Source: Rhipicephalus microplus (lineage: Eukaryota; Arthropoda; Arachnida; Ixodida; Ixodidae). From it: DNA of 64,000 nt. Shown piece after piece: positions 12,064 to 22,386 of the stretch. The DNA lies in NCBI RefSeq assembly GCF_043290135.1, contig NW_027464589.1, positions 6,019,001 through 6,083,000 on the forward strand, in the 5' to 3' direction. Under the pieces are notes generated by a model, which worked only from the letters and a program-made list of their open reading frames with translations, had not been told where the DNA came from and did no database searches. Made by a program: the position numbers and the translations under genes. How positions within the stretch are numbered: position 1 is the stretch's first letter; each line of letters begins with the position of its first letter.

Positions 12064-12996
12064 AGTGGGCTTGGCAGCATGTCAGCAACGCCTCACGCTC
12101 ACGCGATCCGCTTGCCTTTCATGCAGGTAACATGTTCATATTCTCTCTTCACCCGCCGTACCCGATACATGGCATTAGTCGTGCTGCCAAGCCCACGGTG
12201 TTGCATTGCCATGATTTGTGAGTGTACTCATGTTATTCTTAATCTCTTGCTTCTAGCAGGCGATATTGAGGAAAACCCCGGTCCCACTCAATCCGCTTCA
12301 TCACAGCCATCTGATGACATAATGTCAGTGCTGAACGCAATTCAGAGCGGACAAGCAACACTCTTAGATGAAATGAAATCAATCCACTTAAAATTATCAG
12401 AAAATGACAAAGCTCTCGACGATATAAAGAAAAGACTAGGGGAAATAGAGGGCGTTTGTTCTTCGATCGCCTTAGTCAAAGAACAAATCCATGAAGTTCA
12501 AGGCATGGCAGAGCAGAGCACCAAGATGTTTGCAAGTCTGGCTACCAGACTAGACGACTCCGAAGATAGGGCTAGACGCTCAAATCTAGTGTTTTTTGGG
12601 CTAAAAGACAATGAACATGAAACATGGGAGCAATCGGAGAAGTTAATAATCGATTTCTGCAGCGCGAGCCTTGAAAGTTCTCTGCAACCAAGAGACATAG
12701 AGGGCGCTCACAGAATTGGCCGCTTTCGACCAAATAACAATCGACCCATTATTGTCCGATTTTCCCACTTCAAAGATAAGGAGGGCGTATTATCAAGAAG
12801 CGCGCGACTCAAGGGCACCAACTACAAGATTACAGCAGATTTCTCGCCAGCTACTCGCCTTGCCCGCAAAAAGCTAGTCGAATTTGGTAGAACTCAACGC
12901 AAGCCTTTCAAGCTCCGTTATGATAAACTTATACTCGACAACACTACTTACCTTTTTGATTCTACTGAGCAGAAGGTCATTCGACAGCCACGGTAG
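11716..12996 (+). CDS. LINE ORF1 protein with upstream peptide and 2A-like skipping motif
   Basis: The reading frame is open for 426 codons. The N-terminal part is encoded by the promoter monomers and contains MSATPH-HAIRLPF twice. If transcription starts at 12064 the first AUG is 12079 (residue 122). A hydrophobic stretch (about residues 160-181) leads into GDIEENPGP at residues 182-190 (12259-12285), a perfect D-x-E-x-N-P-G-P 2A-type motif. The nascent chain should separate between G189 and P190. Downstream is a coiled-coil region (about 205-275), an RRM-like segment with SNLVFFGL, and a C-terminal domain with ITADFSPATRLARKKL and YDKLILDN, as in L1-type ORF1 nucleic-acid chaperones. It ends at TAG 12994-12996. 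Confidence 0.85.
   Translation: MSATPHVHAIRLPFVQSLTLMCLLTSFHGPPCVAVGDPMFVGHQLLHLSIATVFVQRDPGSENERRVHDDLRRHTPAYVIAQLPHALSFCGCFTATSTTLTSQQHYIRPDKTSPASSGLGSMSATPHAHAIRLPFMQVTCSYSLFTRRTRYMALVVLPSPRCCIAMICECTHVILNLLLLAGDIEENPGPTQSASSQPSDDIMSVLNAIQSGQATLLDEMKSIHLKLSENDKALDDIKKRLGEIEGVCSSIALVKEQIHEVQGMAEQSTKMFASLATRLDDSEDRARRSNLVFFGLKDNEHETWEQSEKLIIDFCSASLESSLQPRDIEGAHRIGRFRPNNNRPIIVRFSHFKDKEGVLSRSARLKGTNYKITADFSPATRLARKKLVEFGRTQRKPFKLRYDKLILDNTTYLFDSTEQKVIRQPR
12065..12196 (+). promoter_or_regulatory. cap-proximal 15-bp stem in LINE mRNA
   Basis: GTGGGCTTGGCAGCA at 12065-12079 is the exact reverse complement of TGCTGCCAAGCCCAC at 12182-12196, with a 102-base loop. The 5' arm begins at the second transcribed base if initiation is at 12064, and its last base is the A of the first AUG. 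The 3' arm is coding (L-P-S-P). The equivalent stem exists in the minus-strand LINE at 23175-23303. A regulatory role is inferred, not shown. Confidence 0.6.
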
Positions 12997-13002
12997 CAAT
13001 CA
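12994..13002 (+). promoter_or_regulatory. ORF1 stop in a readthrough-type context (UAG CAA UCA)
   Basis: ORF1 ends with TAG immediately followed by CAATCA, which fits the CAR-YYA context known to promote UAG readthrough in tobamoviruses. ORF2 continues in the same frame with no obvious ATG before the endonuclease domain. The second 2A LINE has its ORFs in different frames, so the arrangement is not shared by both families. Confidence 0.45.
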
Positions 13003-15825
13003 CATGACTCTTCTCAGCGAGAATTTCCACGCACAGCTCTGTCTTTCGTATATACGAACATAAGAAGTATCCTGCCCAAACGCGACTCACTTTCACACAT
13101 AACAGATACCACTGACTGCAATTTTATAGTTCTAACCGAAACTTGGCTAAATTCATCCATTTCCGACACCGAACTACAGTGCTGTTTCCCTAATTTTGTA
13201 ATTTTTCGGCGCGACCGAGAAAATAAACGTGGTGGTGGTGTCATGATGGCCACCAATAACAGTGTTCAGTGCTCCATAGTTGATGTATCCTCTCCCTTAG
13301 AAATCTTTTTTGTGCATTGCCAAGTGTCTAATCCACCTGTTGTAATCGGAGTGTGTTACAGCCCACCTGAAGCCGACACGTCTTTCACAAAACATTTCCA
13401 TGATGCCATTTATTCCGTCACAACTGCATTTCCAAACGCCCCACTTATTTTATTTGGTGACTTCAATTTCCCCAGAATAACATGGTCAAATGTAGCAATA
13501 ACTGCATCAAAACACAATGCTGAAAGTGACTTCTTAAACTCTTGTTTAACATTCGGCTTATCACAACTTATCTCTAAACCTACTCGACAAACAGAACACT
13601 CCTCCAACATTCTAGACCTATTGCTTACGTCTCACCCTGATAATTTTAGTACAGTGTCATATTTATCTGCCATTAGCGATCACTCTGTTCTTCAGACAAC
13701 CTTTCAGTGCTACTTACCTAATCCCAAGAAAATTAAGAGAACAATCACATTATACGATAAGGGCAACTACAGAGCTATAAACGATGAACTAACAGCTTTC
13801 TCTGAATCCTTTCTAAGCGATATTTTTATGAGCACTGTCGAAACAAACTGGCACCTATTTGAAACCAAACTACAGCACCTGATAAAAGTTCACGTTCCAA
13901 CCGTCACCTTAACCATAAGGTCAACATCCCCATAGTTCAACGCCTCACTAAAACATCTTAAAAATAAAAAGAAGCGCCAGTTTCGCTCCGCTAAGCATTC
14001 AGACACCCAGTACGCGTGGGACAAATACAAGGCAACTGAAAAGCTTTTCGATTCTCTCGCAGCTAAAGCCAAGCATTCTTTGTATTCTTCTACCTTACCT
14101 GATATGCTCCGAAAAAATCTTAAACAATTTTGGAAAACAATTAACCCATCGTCTATTATCCCTTCATCGAACATTACACTACGCGACGAACAAAATGTTT
14201 CAATTCCTGAACACTACACTTCGCATGTATTAAATAAAACCTTCTGCTCTGTATTCACCATAGAACCTGACGGTGACCTTCCCCATGCCCTTCCTGTATG
14301 CCACCCGATCATGTCGAAATTCGTATTTCATGCCAATGGTATTTCCAAGATAATCGACTCGTTAAAGCTTACTTCATCAATGGGTATAGATGGCATTAAC
14401 ACAAAAATATTGAAGAACACTAAAATTGTAACAAGTGTGATTTTATCTAACATTTTTCAGCAATCACTCTCATCTGGAGTGGTGCCCCAAGACTGGAAGG
14501 TAGGCAAGGTCATTCCAATCCCAAAGAAAGGTAACTCGTATTCACCCAAAAACTATCGTCCCATTTCGCTCACAAGTGTATGCTCAAAAATAATGGAACA
14601 CGTAATCTATTCCCACATAGTCAACTTTCTCGCACCTCTTCATTTCTTTCATAAAAACCAACATGGCTTTCAGAAAGGTGTTTCGTGTGACACTCAACTA
14701 GCTCTGTTTACTAATGACATTAGCTCTAGCATTGATGTATATATACCAGTAGACGCGCTCTTTTTAGACTTCGAAAAAGCTTTTGACAAAGTTCCTCATA
14801 AACGCTTGTTCTTTAAACTTTCTTGTCTCAACCTTGACCCCTTAGTTTTCAATTGGATTTGCGACTTTTTAACTAACCGCCAGCAGTTCGTTTACGCAAA
14901 TAATCTATCTTCGTCTTTACGCCCCGTCATTTCAGGCGTGCCTCAAGGCACGGTTCTAGGACCTTTGCTTTTTCTCATATATATTAACGACTTGCCGAAT
15001 AATATTTCTTGTAACATCAGACTTTTCGCCGATGATTGTGTCATTTATCGCCCAATTAACAACACATCAGATGTTCATGAACTTCAATCTGACCTTCATA
15101 AAATTGAAATGTGGTGTACAACGTGGTTAATGTCCCTTAACGCAAACAAAACGTCACTAGTCTCTTTCCATCGCCGACAGTGCTACCCATCTCCAGCATA
15201 CTTCATTAACAACACTCAAATTTCATGCGTAACTACATACAAGTATCTAGGTGTCCATATTTCTTCTGATTTAACATGGTCCCTTCACATAACGCACATT
15301 ACTAACGAAGCGAACCGTGCTCTTGGCTGTCTGCGCCGAAACCTTCATCTAGCTCCTACCCCTGTCAAACTACTCGCTTATCAGACACTAATCAGACCAA
15401 AACTTGAATACGCATGCGCTGTTTGGGACCCTCATCAGAGTAACAATACTAAAACACTTGAAACAGTGCAAAGCCGGGCAGCAAGATTCATCTTTTCAGA
15501 TTATTCATATCAGTCAAGCGTAACCGAACTAAAATCTCGTGCTAACCTCGCTACCCTTTCGTCTCACCGCTGTATAGCTCGTCTGTGCCTGTTTTTCAAG
15601 TTTTATCATGGATCGCCTCGTACTCCCACCATCAAGCCAGCCCATCATCATTCAGACCGCATCAATCACAGGAAAGCTGTTTACCCACCAAGAGCTCACA
15701 CCACTGCGCACCTTTCATCCTTCTTTGTCAAGACCGCACAAGATTGGAATGGCCTTCCTCCTCACGTTGCGCACCACTCCAGTATCATCAACTTCAAAGC
15801 AGCGATCGAGCATCTACTCCTTTAA
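12997..15825 (+). pseudogene. LINE ORF2: endonuclease and reverse transcriptase, one nonsense codon
   Basis: The endonuclease shows IVLTETWL, RGGGVMMA, GVCYSPPE, LFGDFNFP and ISDHSVL. The RT shows GIDGINTKIL, NYRPISLTSV, QHGFQKGVSCDTQL, LDFEKAFDKVPH, SGVPQGTVLGPLLFLIYIND, the catalytic FADD box at 15025-15036, and NANKTSLVSF. The C-terminus has YKYLGVHIS and the usual KLEYACAVWDP block. The frame is open for 943 codons except for TAG at 13933-13935, at a position where a tryptophan is usual, so a single TGG-to-TAG change is likely. No ATG lies between the ORF1 stop and LTETW, so translation may depend on readthrough or reinitiation. Confidence 0.88.
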
Positions 15826-15916
15826 CCGATTGTAATAGCCCACCCCTCATGTAAAACCCCTTCATTGGGGCCTTTGAGGTACTGTAAATAAATAAATAAA
15901 TAAAATAAATAAATAT

Positions 15917-16060
15917 GTTTATTTTCACCACCTCATATCCAGACAACCACACGAAAAAAGTGTGCCCAAGGCAACCTTGAGTACAGTGGCAACTCGGAAG
16001 ACAATGGAATGCCGGTTTGTTGATAAGTTGACTTAAAGATTGAAAAATGTGCGTATGAGG
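15917..16060 (-). repeat. possible 3' UTR of another minus-strand LINE
   Basis: On the minus strand this reads ...GTTGTCTGGATATGAGGTGGTGAAAATAAAC and runs into an A/T tail. That resembles the 3' end of the LINE at 5879 (TTGTCTGGAGTGAAAATAAAA). If correct, two LINEs meet tail to tail here. No coding remnant supports it. Confidence 0.35.
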
Positions 16061-16990
16061 CATAAAATGTACAGTAGCTGTTCAGTTACAGGATTCACAC
16101 CTAAGCTCCTAAACAAAGAAAACTAGCAGGAAATAATGCATGATGATGAACGATTGGATATGACACCAATCCAAGAAGTTTTGTTCATTTGAGTGTTTCA
16201 TAACCATCTCAGCTACACAGGTGAACATGACCCTGAAGGTGCTCGTTTCAGCCAATACACAGACAGCAGCTGCCTTCACCACTGAATCTGCAGGGCAGAC
16301 ACAGTGTGGTGCTTCGTCACATGAGCAGCAGTAGCAGCTTCAGCCGATGTTGCTTCAGTGCCACAGCTCCCAGAGGTTTCAGGCCTCTCGGTGGTTAACA
16401 CCTGTCCGAATGGATAAATCTTCCCCCGCTAAAAAAAGCCAGCTGCTCAAACATCTGTCCAAATAGACGGATCTTTCCCTGCTGAGGAAGAAAAGCCAGG
16501 TGCTCAAGTTGACATCGCATACTTGCCTTCATTCAGCAAGAGTTTCTGCAGGTATTACAAGCATTCAGTGATCTTTAACATGTGATAGGCATGTAGTCAC
16601 AAACTAGTTCGCATACTGAAACCATCACGTGAGGCAGGTATTCCCTGGGGTTGTGTGTGCCCTTTCATGTTTGCAACAAAGGAAGTTAAGCCCCTTAGTT
16701 TCCTGAAACATTTCACCTCAGAGTAGTTGTGAGAATTTGTTAGAAGGCAGAGAGATCAGCCTGAGCTAGTTCACTGTAGAGTAGTTCATGACAGTTCACA
16801 TATCTTTGCCAGAACACAAATGGTCCATTCTGCAGTGCATGCTCATTTTCCCCACCTGTGTTTTAAAACTATACAAATGTGATGAGGCAGTTCCATTTCT
16901 GTGAAAAGCCTGCCGAGACACTTTCATGCATTACAAGGCATCCTGCAGATTCTATAGTGATGTACATAAGAGCGTGTACAATTGAATGCA
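16061..16990. other. unassigned sequence
   Basis: No gene or repeat boundary supported. Two related short segments near 16405-16450 and 16455-16500 (CTGTCC-AAT-GA-GGATC) hint at a small duplication. Confidence 0.35.
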
Positions 16991-17148
16991 GGCCCGTTGC
17001 CAGAAATTTTTCAGGAGTGGGCCACCTGCTGAGGGCCTTTAAAAACCCGTATTTTCATTATTCATGTTCGGTAGAACACACCCCTTCACTCAAATTTCAA
17101 GAAGGGTGGGGCAGGCCCCTAGGGCACCCTTAATTCTGGCCATGGGCC
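16991..17148. repeat. MITE-like element with terminal inverted repeats
   Basis: The left end GGCCCGTTGCCAGAAATT and the right end AATTCTGGCCATGGGCC are imperfect inverted repeats (GGCCC-T-GCCAGAA core) enclosing 158 bp. There is no ORF. A clear target duplication was not found. Confidence 0.6.
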
Positions 17149-18924
17149 TCATTGAGCACCTGTATAAGAGACATGCAGTGGGGAGCAATTGAAGAATTAT
17201 GCGAATTTTCTTATCAACCTTATTTCAAAGTAGGCACACTGGTTTCTCTTATGCCACTTTGTCTCTTATATGAGTGTATCCTATATAGGAGTTTGACTAT
17301 ATAAGCAGCACTTATAAAGCCTCTTTATTGACATTAGCTAGACAAGAGGATTTCTATGACAACAGCAACGAAGAATGTTGGTACTCACTTGCAATTCATG
17401 ATGCTTTACATTACATTAGTGTTTTTAGATGTTTCCACAACCTCTAACGAGATGACGGAGAGCATAGGAGACAACGTTTCCCTGCAGTGAGTACACTTAG
17501 GCCCAGCGGTAAGATCAGTACAGCACTCACTATGCTGAAACCTATGCCTGACTAGAACAAAGCCCGGTTGAAAGCATAAGACTCATTTCACAAGAAAGCA
17601 CACTGTGGTTCATGAACACTTTCTTTTACTACAAGCATGTGTTTTCAGATGTTCACCAAATAAGAAGGGGTACACTGACACATGTGTACAACTACATTTT
17701 TCGTAGCATCTACAATGGGCTACCACCTACCAAACAGTTTCACAGTGGACACAAAGAAACAGTAAAATGATTTCATGTGACACTATTTACACATTATTTA
17801 TGTGCTCATACACGAACTTCTTTTGCATAAGACATTGCCAGTTATATTATATAAGACTTCCAAACAATGCTACACTTAGCTCTTGGAGTGACTGTTTTGT
17901 GATAGTATACTTGTGCAGTGTTTTTGGCTATTGTTAAAATGAAGTGTGCCAATTACATTTTCTTAGCTCGTTCTGAAGAGATGCACCTAAAGGGTTTCTG
18001 CAACGGTTAACTGAGGCTGCGTTAGCATTTCTGCTACAGCACAATGTAATAACAAGCACCATAAATTCAGGTATTCACCTTGCATCATGACTGCTAAAAG
18101 CTACAAGCTTTTTAGCGGTGCTTTTCCTCCTGATCCATAGTGCACGATTGAGCTGTAGCTTTTTGTCAACATTATACTTGAATCTTTCACTACAACAACA
18201 CTACCTTATCGGCCACTTAATTTTCCTCCAGTGCACTTATAATCAGTAAACATTAAGAAGTATTAGGATGAATTAAGTTAATCGAGACCATAAGCAATCA
18301 AAAAATGTAGTAGTATTTTTGGAGGTGAAGTAATGGTTCAGGTGAGTTCATGCTTACACCTATTTGATATCCCAGTGCTCACTTTACTGAATGACTTCGG
18401 CAACTCCTCTCGAAGGTTGCCTGGCATTAGTTAGCACTGATCACTAGATTTGTTGCAAGGTGAAATGCAAGAAGGACAGACCATGTGGTTCAAGGACACT
18501 GAAAAGTCTTACTTTATTCGCGTCAGTCTAAAAAAGAAAAAATAGGAGGCTGTCTCGTATTCAAGAAATAGGGGTCAAAGGAAGCCTTGCTTTGTTGGTT
18601 CCGGCTTTTTTTATATAGTTTCTGTCGCATTGTGCAATGCTCCCACATGCTAAGCATCCACATGCTAACCAACAGAACACATGCTACAGACAACATAATG
18701 ATTGCGGCGAAAACCTCCTTCACAGTTACATTACAATTACTTTATTAACATCCCCTGCACTTTCCTTGTCATAATTGCCAGTCAGTTCTCATTATATTGT
18801 CTAACAAAAAAAACACGTCCTTGCATACACCCTATTTTTTCTTTCATAGCAAGGGTCTCGTTCTGGCAGACTTAATGCCATCGGGTAGTATGCCAGGGAA
18901 TATTAGTCAGCTGCCAGCCGTAAG
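17149..18924. other. mostly unassigned sequence with a Ruka-like 3' part
   Basis: No gene is supported. Around 18718-18825 the sequence CACAGTTACATTACAATTAC followed by ACATCCCCTGCACTTTCC matches the 3' half of the Ruka-like SINE at 18925-19258, without its tRNA-like head. Confidence 0.5.
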
Positions 18925-19258
18925 AACATCACCTGTTGTGTGATGCCTATAGGCAAAAAATGAGTGTCCCACACTTGCTGCAATGACAACAGGCAGTGCT
19001 GATTGACACTGCCAAATTTAAATGCACATACATATCCCATAATGATAAAGTGGACGGGGGGATGGCCAGCATGGTAGCTCAGTTGGCAGAGTGTCGGATG
19101 CGTTATTCGAAGGTCACAGGTTCGGTCTCTGCCCACGCCAAGTTATTTTTTCGTCCACTTTTCTTCACAGTTACAATAAAATTACTTTATAACATCTCCT
19201 ATACTTTTTTGGCATAATTGTCTATCAGTTACCACTACCCTAACAAAGCCATATTAAT
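18925..19258 (+). repeat. tRNA-derived SINE resembling tick Ruka, copy 1
   Basis: A tRNA-like core has an A box in GGTAGCTCAGTTGGCAGAG and a B box in CACAGGTTCGGTCTCTGCC, followed by TTATTTTTTCGTCCACTTTTC and a body ending near ACAAAGCC. From memory this matches Ruka, a SINE described from ixodid ticks. Related copies lie at 23613, 23843 and 28515. It abuts the 3' end of the minus-strand LINE. Confidence 0.75.
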
Positions 19259-19389
19259 GAGGACTAACGAACAATATTTTTAATTTGAATATACTGCAGG
19301 CTTACTTGGCCCTTGCAGGAGTGGTTACATAAGGCAATTGCTGAAGAAAAGAGCGAATGTTTATGTAGGTTGACGCGACTAGAAGGCTG

Positions 19390-19641
19390 GCCCCGCCGTG
19401 GTGGTCTAGTGGCAAAGGTACTCGGCTGCTGACCCGCAGGTCGCGGGATCGAATCCCGGCTGCGGGGGCTGCATTTCCGATGGAGGCGGAAATGTTGTAG
19501 GCCAGTGTACTCAGATATGGGTGCACGTTGAACAACCCCAGTTGGTCGAAAGTTCCGGAGCCCTCCACTACGGCGTCTCTCATAATCATATTGTGGTTTT
19601 GAGACATTAAACTCCACATATCAATCAATCATCAATCAGCA
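19390..19641 (+). repeat. tRNA-derived SINE, family A copy 2, inserted in LINE ORF2
   Basis: The element carries GGTCTAGTGGC and a well-kept B box (GATCGAATCCC) and ends in (ATCA)n. Flanks ACTAGAAGGCTG (19378-19389) and ACTAGAGGCTG (19642-19652) form a target-site duplication with one indel. It sits in opposite orientation to the host LINE and splits the ORF2 C-terminal coding region. Confidence 0.85.
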
Positions 19642-21276
19642 ACTAGAGGCTGTCGAATTGTTTTGCTGTGGTTTGTTCTTGATGAATGTGAGAAAGGACG
19701 ATGCAAATAATGTGACTTCGGAATTTTGAAATGGTCGTTGTACAGGAGATAAACGAATTTAAGCTTTAAAACAGTTCTTTGTTTTGAAAGCGGTTCAAGG
19801 TTTGCTCTCGCTAATAATTCAGAGACGCTAGGTTGTCTAGAATACACAGAATATATGAATCTAGCCGCTAGTTTTTGTATGCACACAATTTTTTCAGTTA
19901 GATGTTTTTGGTAAGGGCTTCAGATTAAGTCAGCATACTCTAATGATGGTCTGATGAGTGTTTTATAGGCATTTAATTTGAAATTTGGTGGAATGTTGCG
20001 CAACTTCCTTCGTAAGAATGATAGCTTGCGTTCGGTAGTCTGACAGATGGAGGAGATGTGAGGATCCCAGATAAAAGTTGAGGTGAGGATAAGGCCCAAG
20101 TGTTTTACCTGATGACATTTTTCGAGTGCAATGTTGCCAAGAGTATATGTGAAATCAATGGGAATTTTCTTATTGGTGAATGTGATACACTTGGTTTTTG
20201 ACGCATAAGTCTCATACGCCATGTATTGCACCACGAACAGATAGATTGTAAGGATGGATTGTTCAGTTGGATGTGGTCATTTCAATGGCGGGCTACACTA
20301 TATACTACACAGTCATCGGTAAACAGATGCATTTGAGTCGTTTCATGAACCTTGAAATAATATCGTTAATGTACGTGAGAAACGAAATTGGAGCGAGAAC
20401 GCACCCCTGAGAAACCCCTGAGTAAACCTGAAGTTGCTGTGAAACATGTTTTCCAATCTTCACGTGTTCGCTTCGTTAGTAGACTGGAGATCCAGGAAAT
20501 TCTTTTACTGTCTATTCTAAATGCGAGTAGCTTTGTGAGTAAATATTCATGCGGAACGACGTCGAACGCCTGCAAAGAGTCTAAAAAAATCGCACCTATT
20601 TGGTATCCATCATTATTTGCAGTAACAATTTTATCTGTCAGTTCAGCGAGCTGTGTTACAGTTGAAAGGCTTGAGCTAAATCCGTGTTGCCGGCTGTAAA
20701 GTAGTTCATTGTTTTCTAAGTGGAGTATTATGGCTTTAAAGATTACATGTTCTATTAATTTACAATTAATTTACAAGTTAGTGAGACTGGTTGATAATTA
20801 TTTAATTCAAATTTTGAACCTGATTTGTGGATTGGAATGATGTTAGCGCTGCGCCAATCGTTTGGTAACATCGCTGACTCAAGAGAGGTGACAAATATTT
20901 TATCCAGGTATTTAGCTACCCATACGGCATATTGGTTTAAAAATGAATTTGTGATATTGTCGGGACCTCGGGATTTCTTTAAATCCAGGTTTTCTAGAAG
21001 ACAAAAAGTACCTTCTTCGTTTTTGGTCAATTGCGGCGTGGGTAATCTCAGTGCATATGGTTCTAGCTGGGCATTGGAAGCAGATTTCATGAAAACAGAT
21101 TGAAAAAACACGTTTAGTTCCTGCGCAATATCCTGTGGTTCGGAAATGATGCGATTGGGCATTTTTATTTGTGAAATGGCTTCGCTTTTGTCAGCTAAGT
21201 GTCGCCAGAATTTCTGAGGACTGTGCGTCATAAAGGAAGGTAAAGTTACTTCGTGGAAGCGTGACTGCGCATCCAT
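19632..21276 (-). pseudogene. RT and C-terminal remnants of the second 2A LINE
   Basis: Pieces 21276-20755 (SPQKFWRHLADK, KSRGPDNITNSFL, WRSANIIPIHKSG, NNYQPVSLT), 20575-20366 (QAFDVVPHEYLLTKL), 20234-19920 (KCITFT, VKHLGLIL, LIRPSLEYADLI) and 19886-19632 (QKLAARFIYSVYSRQPSV) follow the LINE ORF2 order. Frames change between pieces and the catalytic FADD box is not in an open frame, so this copy is inactive. Confidence 0.75.
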
Positions 21277-21462
21277 GACCTTCTGTTGTAAAGTCGAGAT
21301 AAGGCTGTAGGTGTCAGCGTTGCCTCCCTTTTTTCAGAGACGCTTTATTTTTATTTTCAAGTGTATTGTTTCTCGAGTAACCCAAGAGTATTCTCGATTG
21401 ATACGCTTTTTTTTTTGCGGAATAAAATTAGCTTCACAAAAAGAAACGATGCCTTTGAAACA

Positions 21463-22306
21463 TTACCATATTCCGTTCACGTCTTTCAATTCATTGAAGG
21501 CCGCGAAATTCGTCTCCAGGAAGCTGAACACGGCAGGATCGTCTGCATGTGCATAGTTTGCTACGTATATTGGCAACAGTTTATTGTGTTTTCGGGCTGT
21601 TGATAGGGGACAGGATAAGATGATCACTTTCTGATTGGAAATGCTTTTTGTTGTGGACACTGTGCATCCGTGTAGTGAGCTACTTACGAATATTTGCATC
21701 GTGTAGCGAGCTACTTACGAATATTAAGTCAAGGAACGATGATGAAGATACAGTTATTCGGGTATCTTCAGTAACCAGTTGATCTAATGAATAGCTGAAC
21801 GTGGTGGACAATAGTAGATCTGAGCTTCGTGCTTCCCGTCCGTCATGCGAAGGATTGTTCCAGTTTATTCCGGGCAAGTTGAAATTTCCCCGGATGATAA
21901 TTTCAGATCTTGAATTAGTGTGCCTGAAAGATAGTCGTGCATCTTTTCAATGTATTCTGGTTCTGAATTCGGAGCTCTGTACACGCCCCCTGATATTACG
22001 CTCTTGTCACCGTACGTGATTATGCACCATAGGCTTTCATGGTCCGGAATATCGTCTAATACAGAACATTTTAGGTTATTTTTAATTGCGACTGCCACTA
22101 CTCCGCCTCTTGTTTCTCTCCCTATGAAGCAGTCTGTATAAAGGTGGAACTATTTCAGAATCCTGCACTTCCGGATCCAGCCACGTTTCAGTTATTACTA
22201 AAATATGGGGTTGGTGTGCTAGAATTAACTGCTCTAATTGGTTGAATTTATTGACATCGCTCCGAGCATTCAGAGAAAGAACTCTGTTTTTTCCGTGTGC
22301 TGCCAT
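21463..22306 (-). pseudogene. endonuclease remnants of the second 2A LINE
   Basis: Pieces 22306-22082 (VLSLNARSDVNKFNQLEQLI, ILVITETWLDPEV), 22098-21865 (GGVYRAPNS), 21877-21680 (INWNNPS, LDQLVTEDTR) and 21699-21463 form an AP-endonuclease domain in several frames. The ATG at 22304-22306 probably was the ORF2 start; it is out of frame with the ORF1 stop. Confidence 0.75.
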
Positions 22307-22386
22307 TTTGTGTTATTTTTATTGCATCCTCCGCGCGTGGATGAAATGGTGCTGGCCGTCCGAGTGGATCGGACGTTTTGCTTTAG

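Larger units (their letters stand above)
11701..15915 (+). mobile_element. nearly intact CR1/L2-like LINE with 2A-like peptide
   Basis: Two 5' promoter monomers (start at 11701, repeated at 12064) are followed by ORF1 (426 codons from the first ATG), ORF2 (12997-15825) and a 3' UTR. The 3' UTR holds a CCCCTTCATTGGGG hairpin and an (AAAT)n tail at 15886-15915. ORF1 and ORF2 are in the same frame. Apart from the ORF1 stop there is only one other in-frame stop (TAG 13933-13935), so the copy is young. The fragment at 37516-38836 is a related LINE with the same type of tail. Confidence 0.85.

Noticed and set aside
18523..18723. Minus-strand ORF with a hydrophobic start
   Set aside because: Its first codon is not ATG, and its 5' end lies in SINE-like sequence; no family recognised.
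19070..19135. Possible tRNA gene (GGTAGCTCAGTTGG with a B box)
   Set aside because: The anticodon arm and acceptor stem do not fold as a tRNA, and the same head with the same downstream body recurs at other sites, so it is a SINE.
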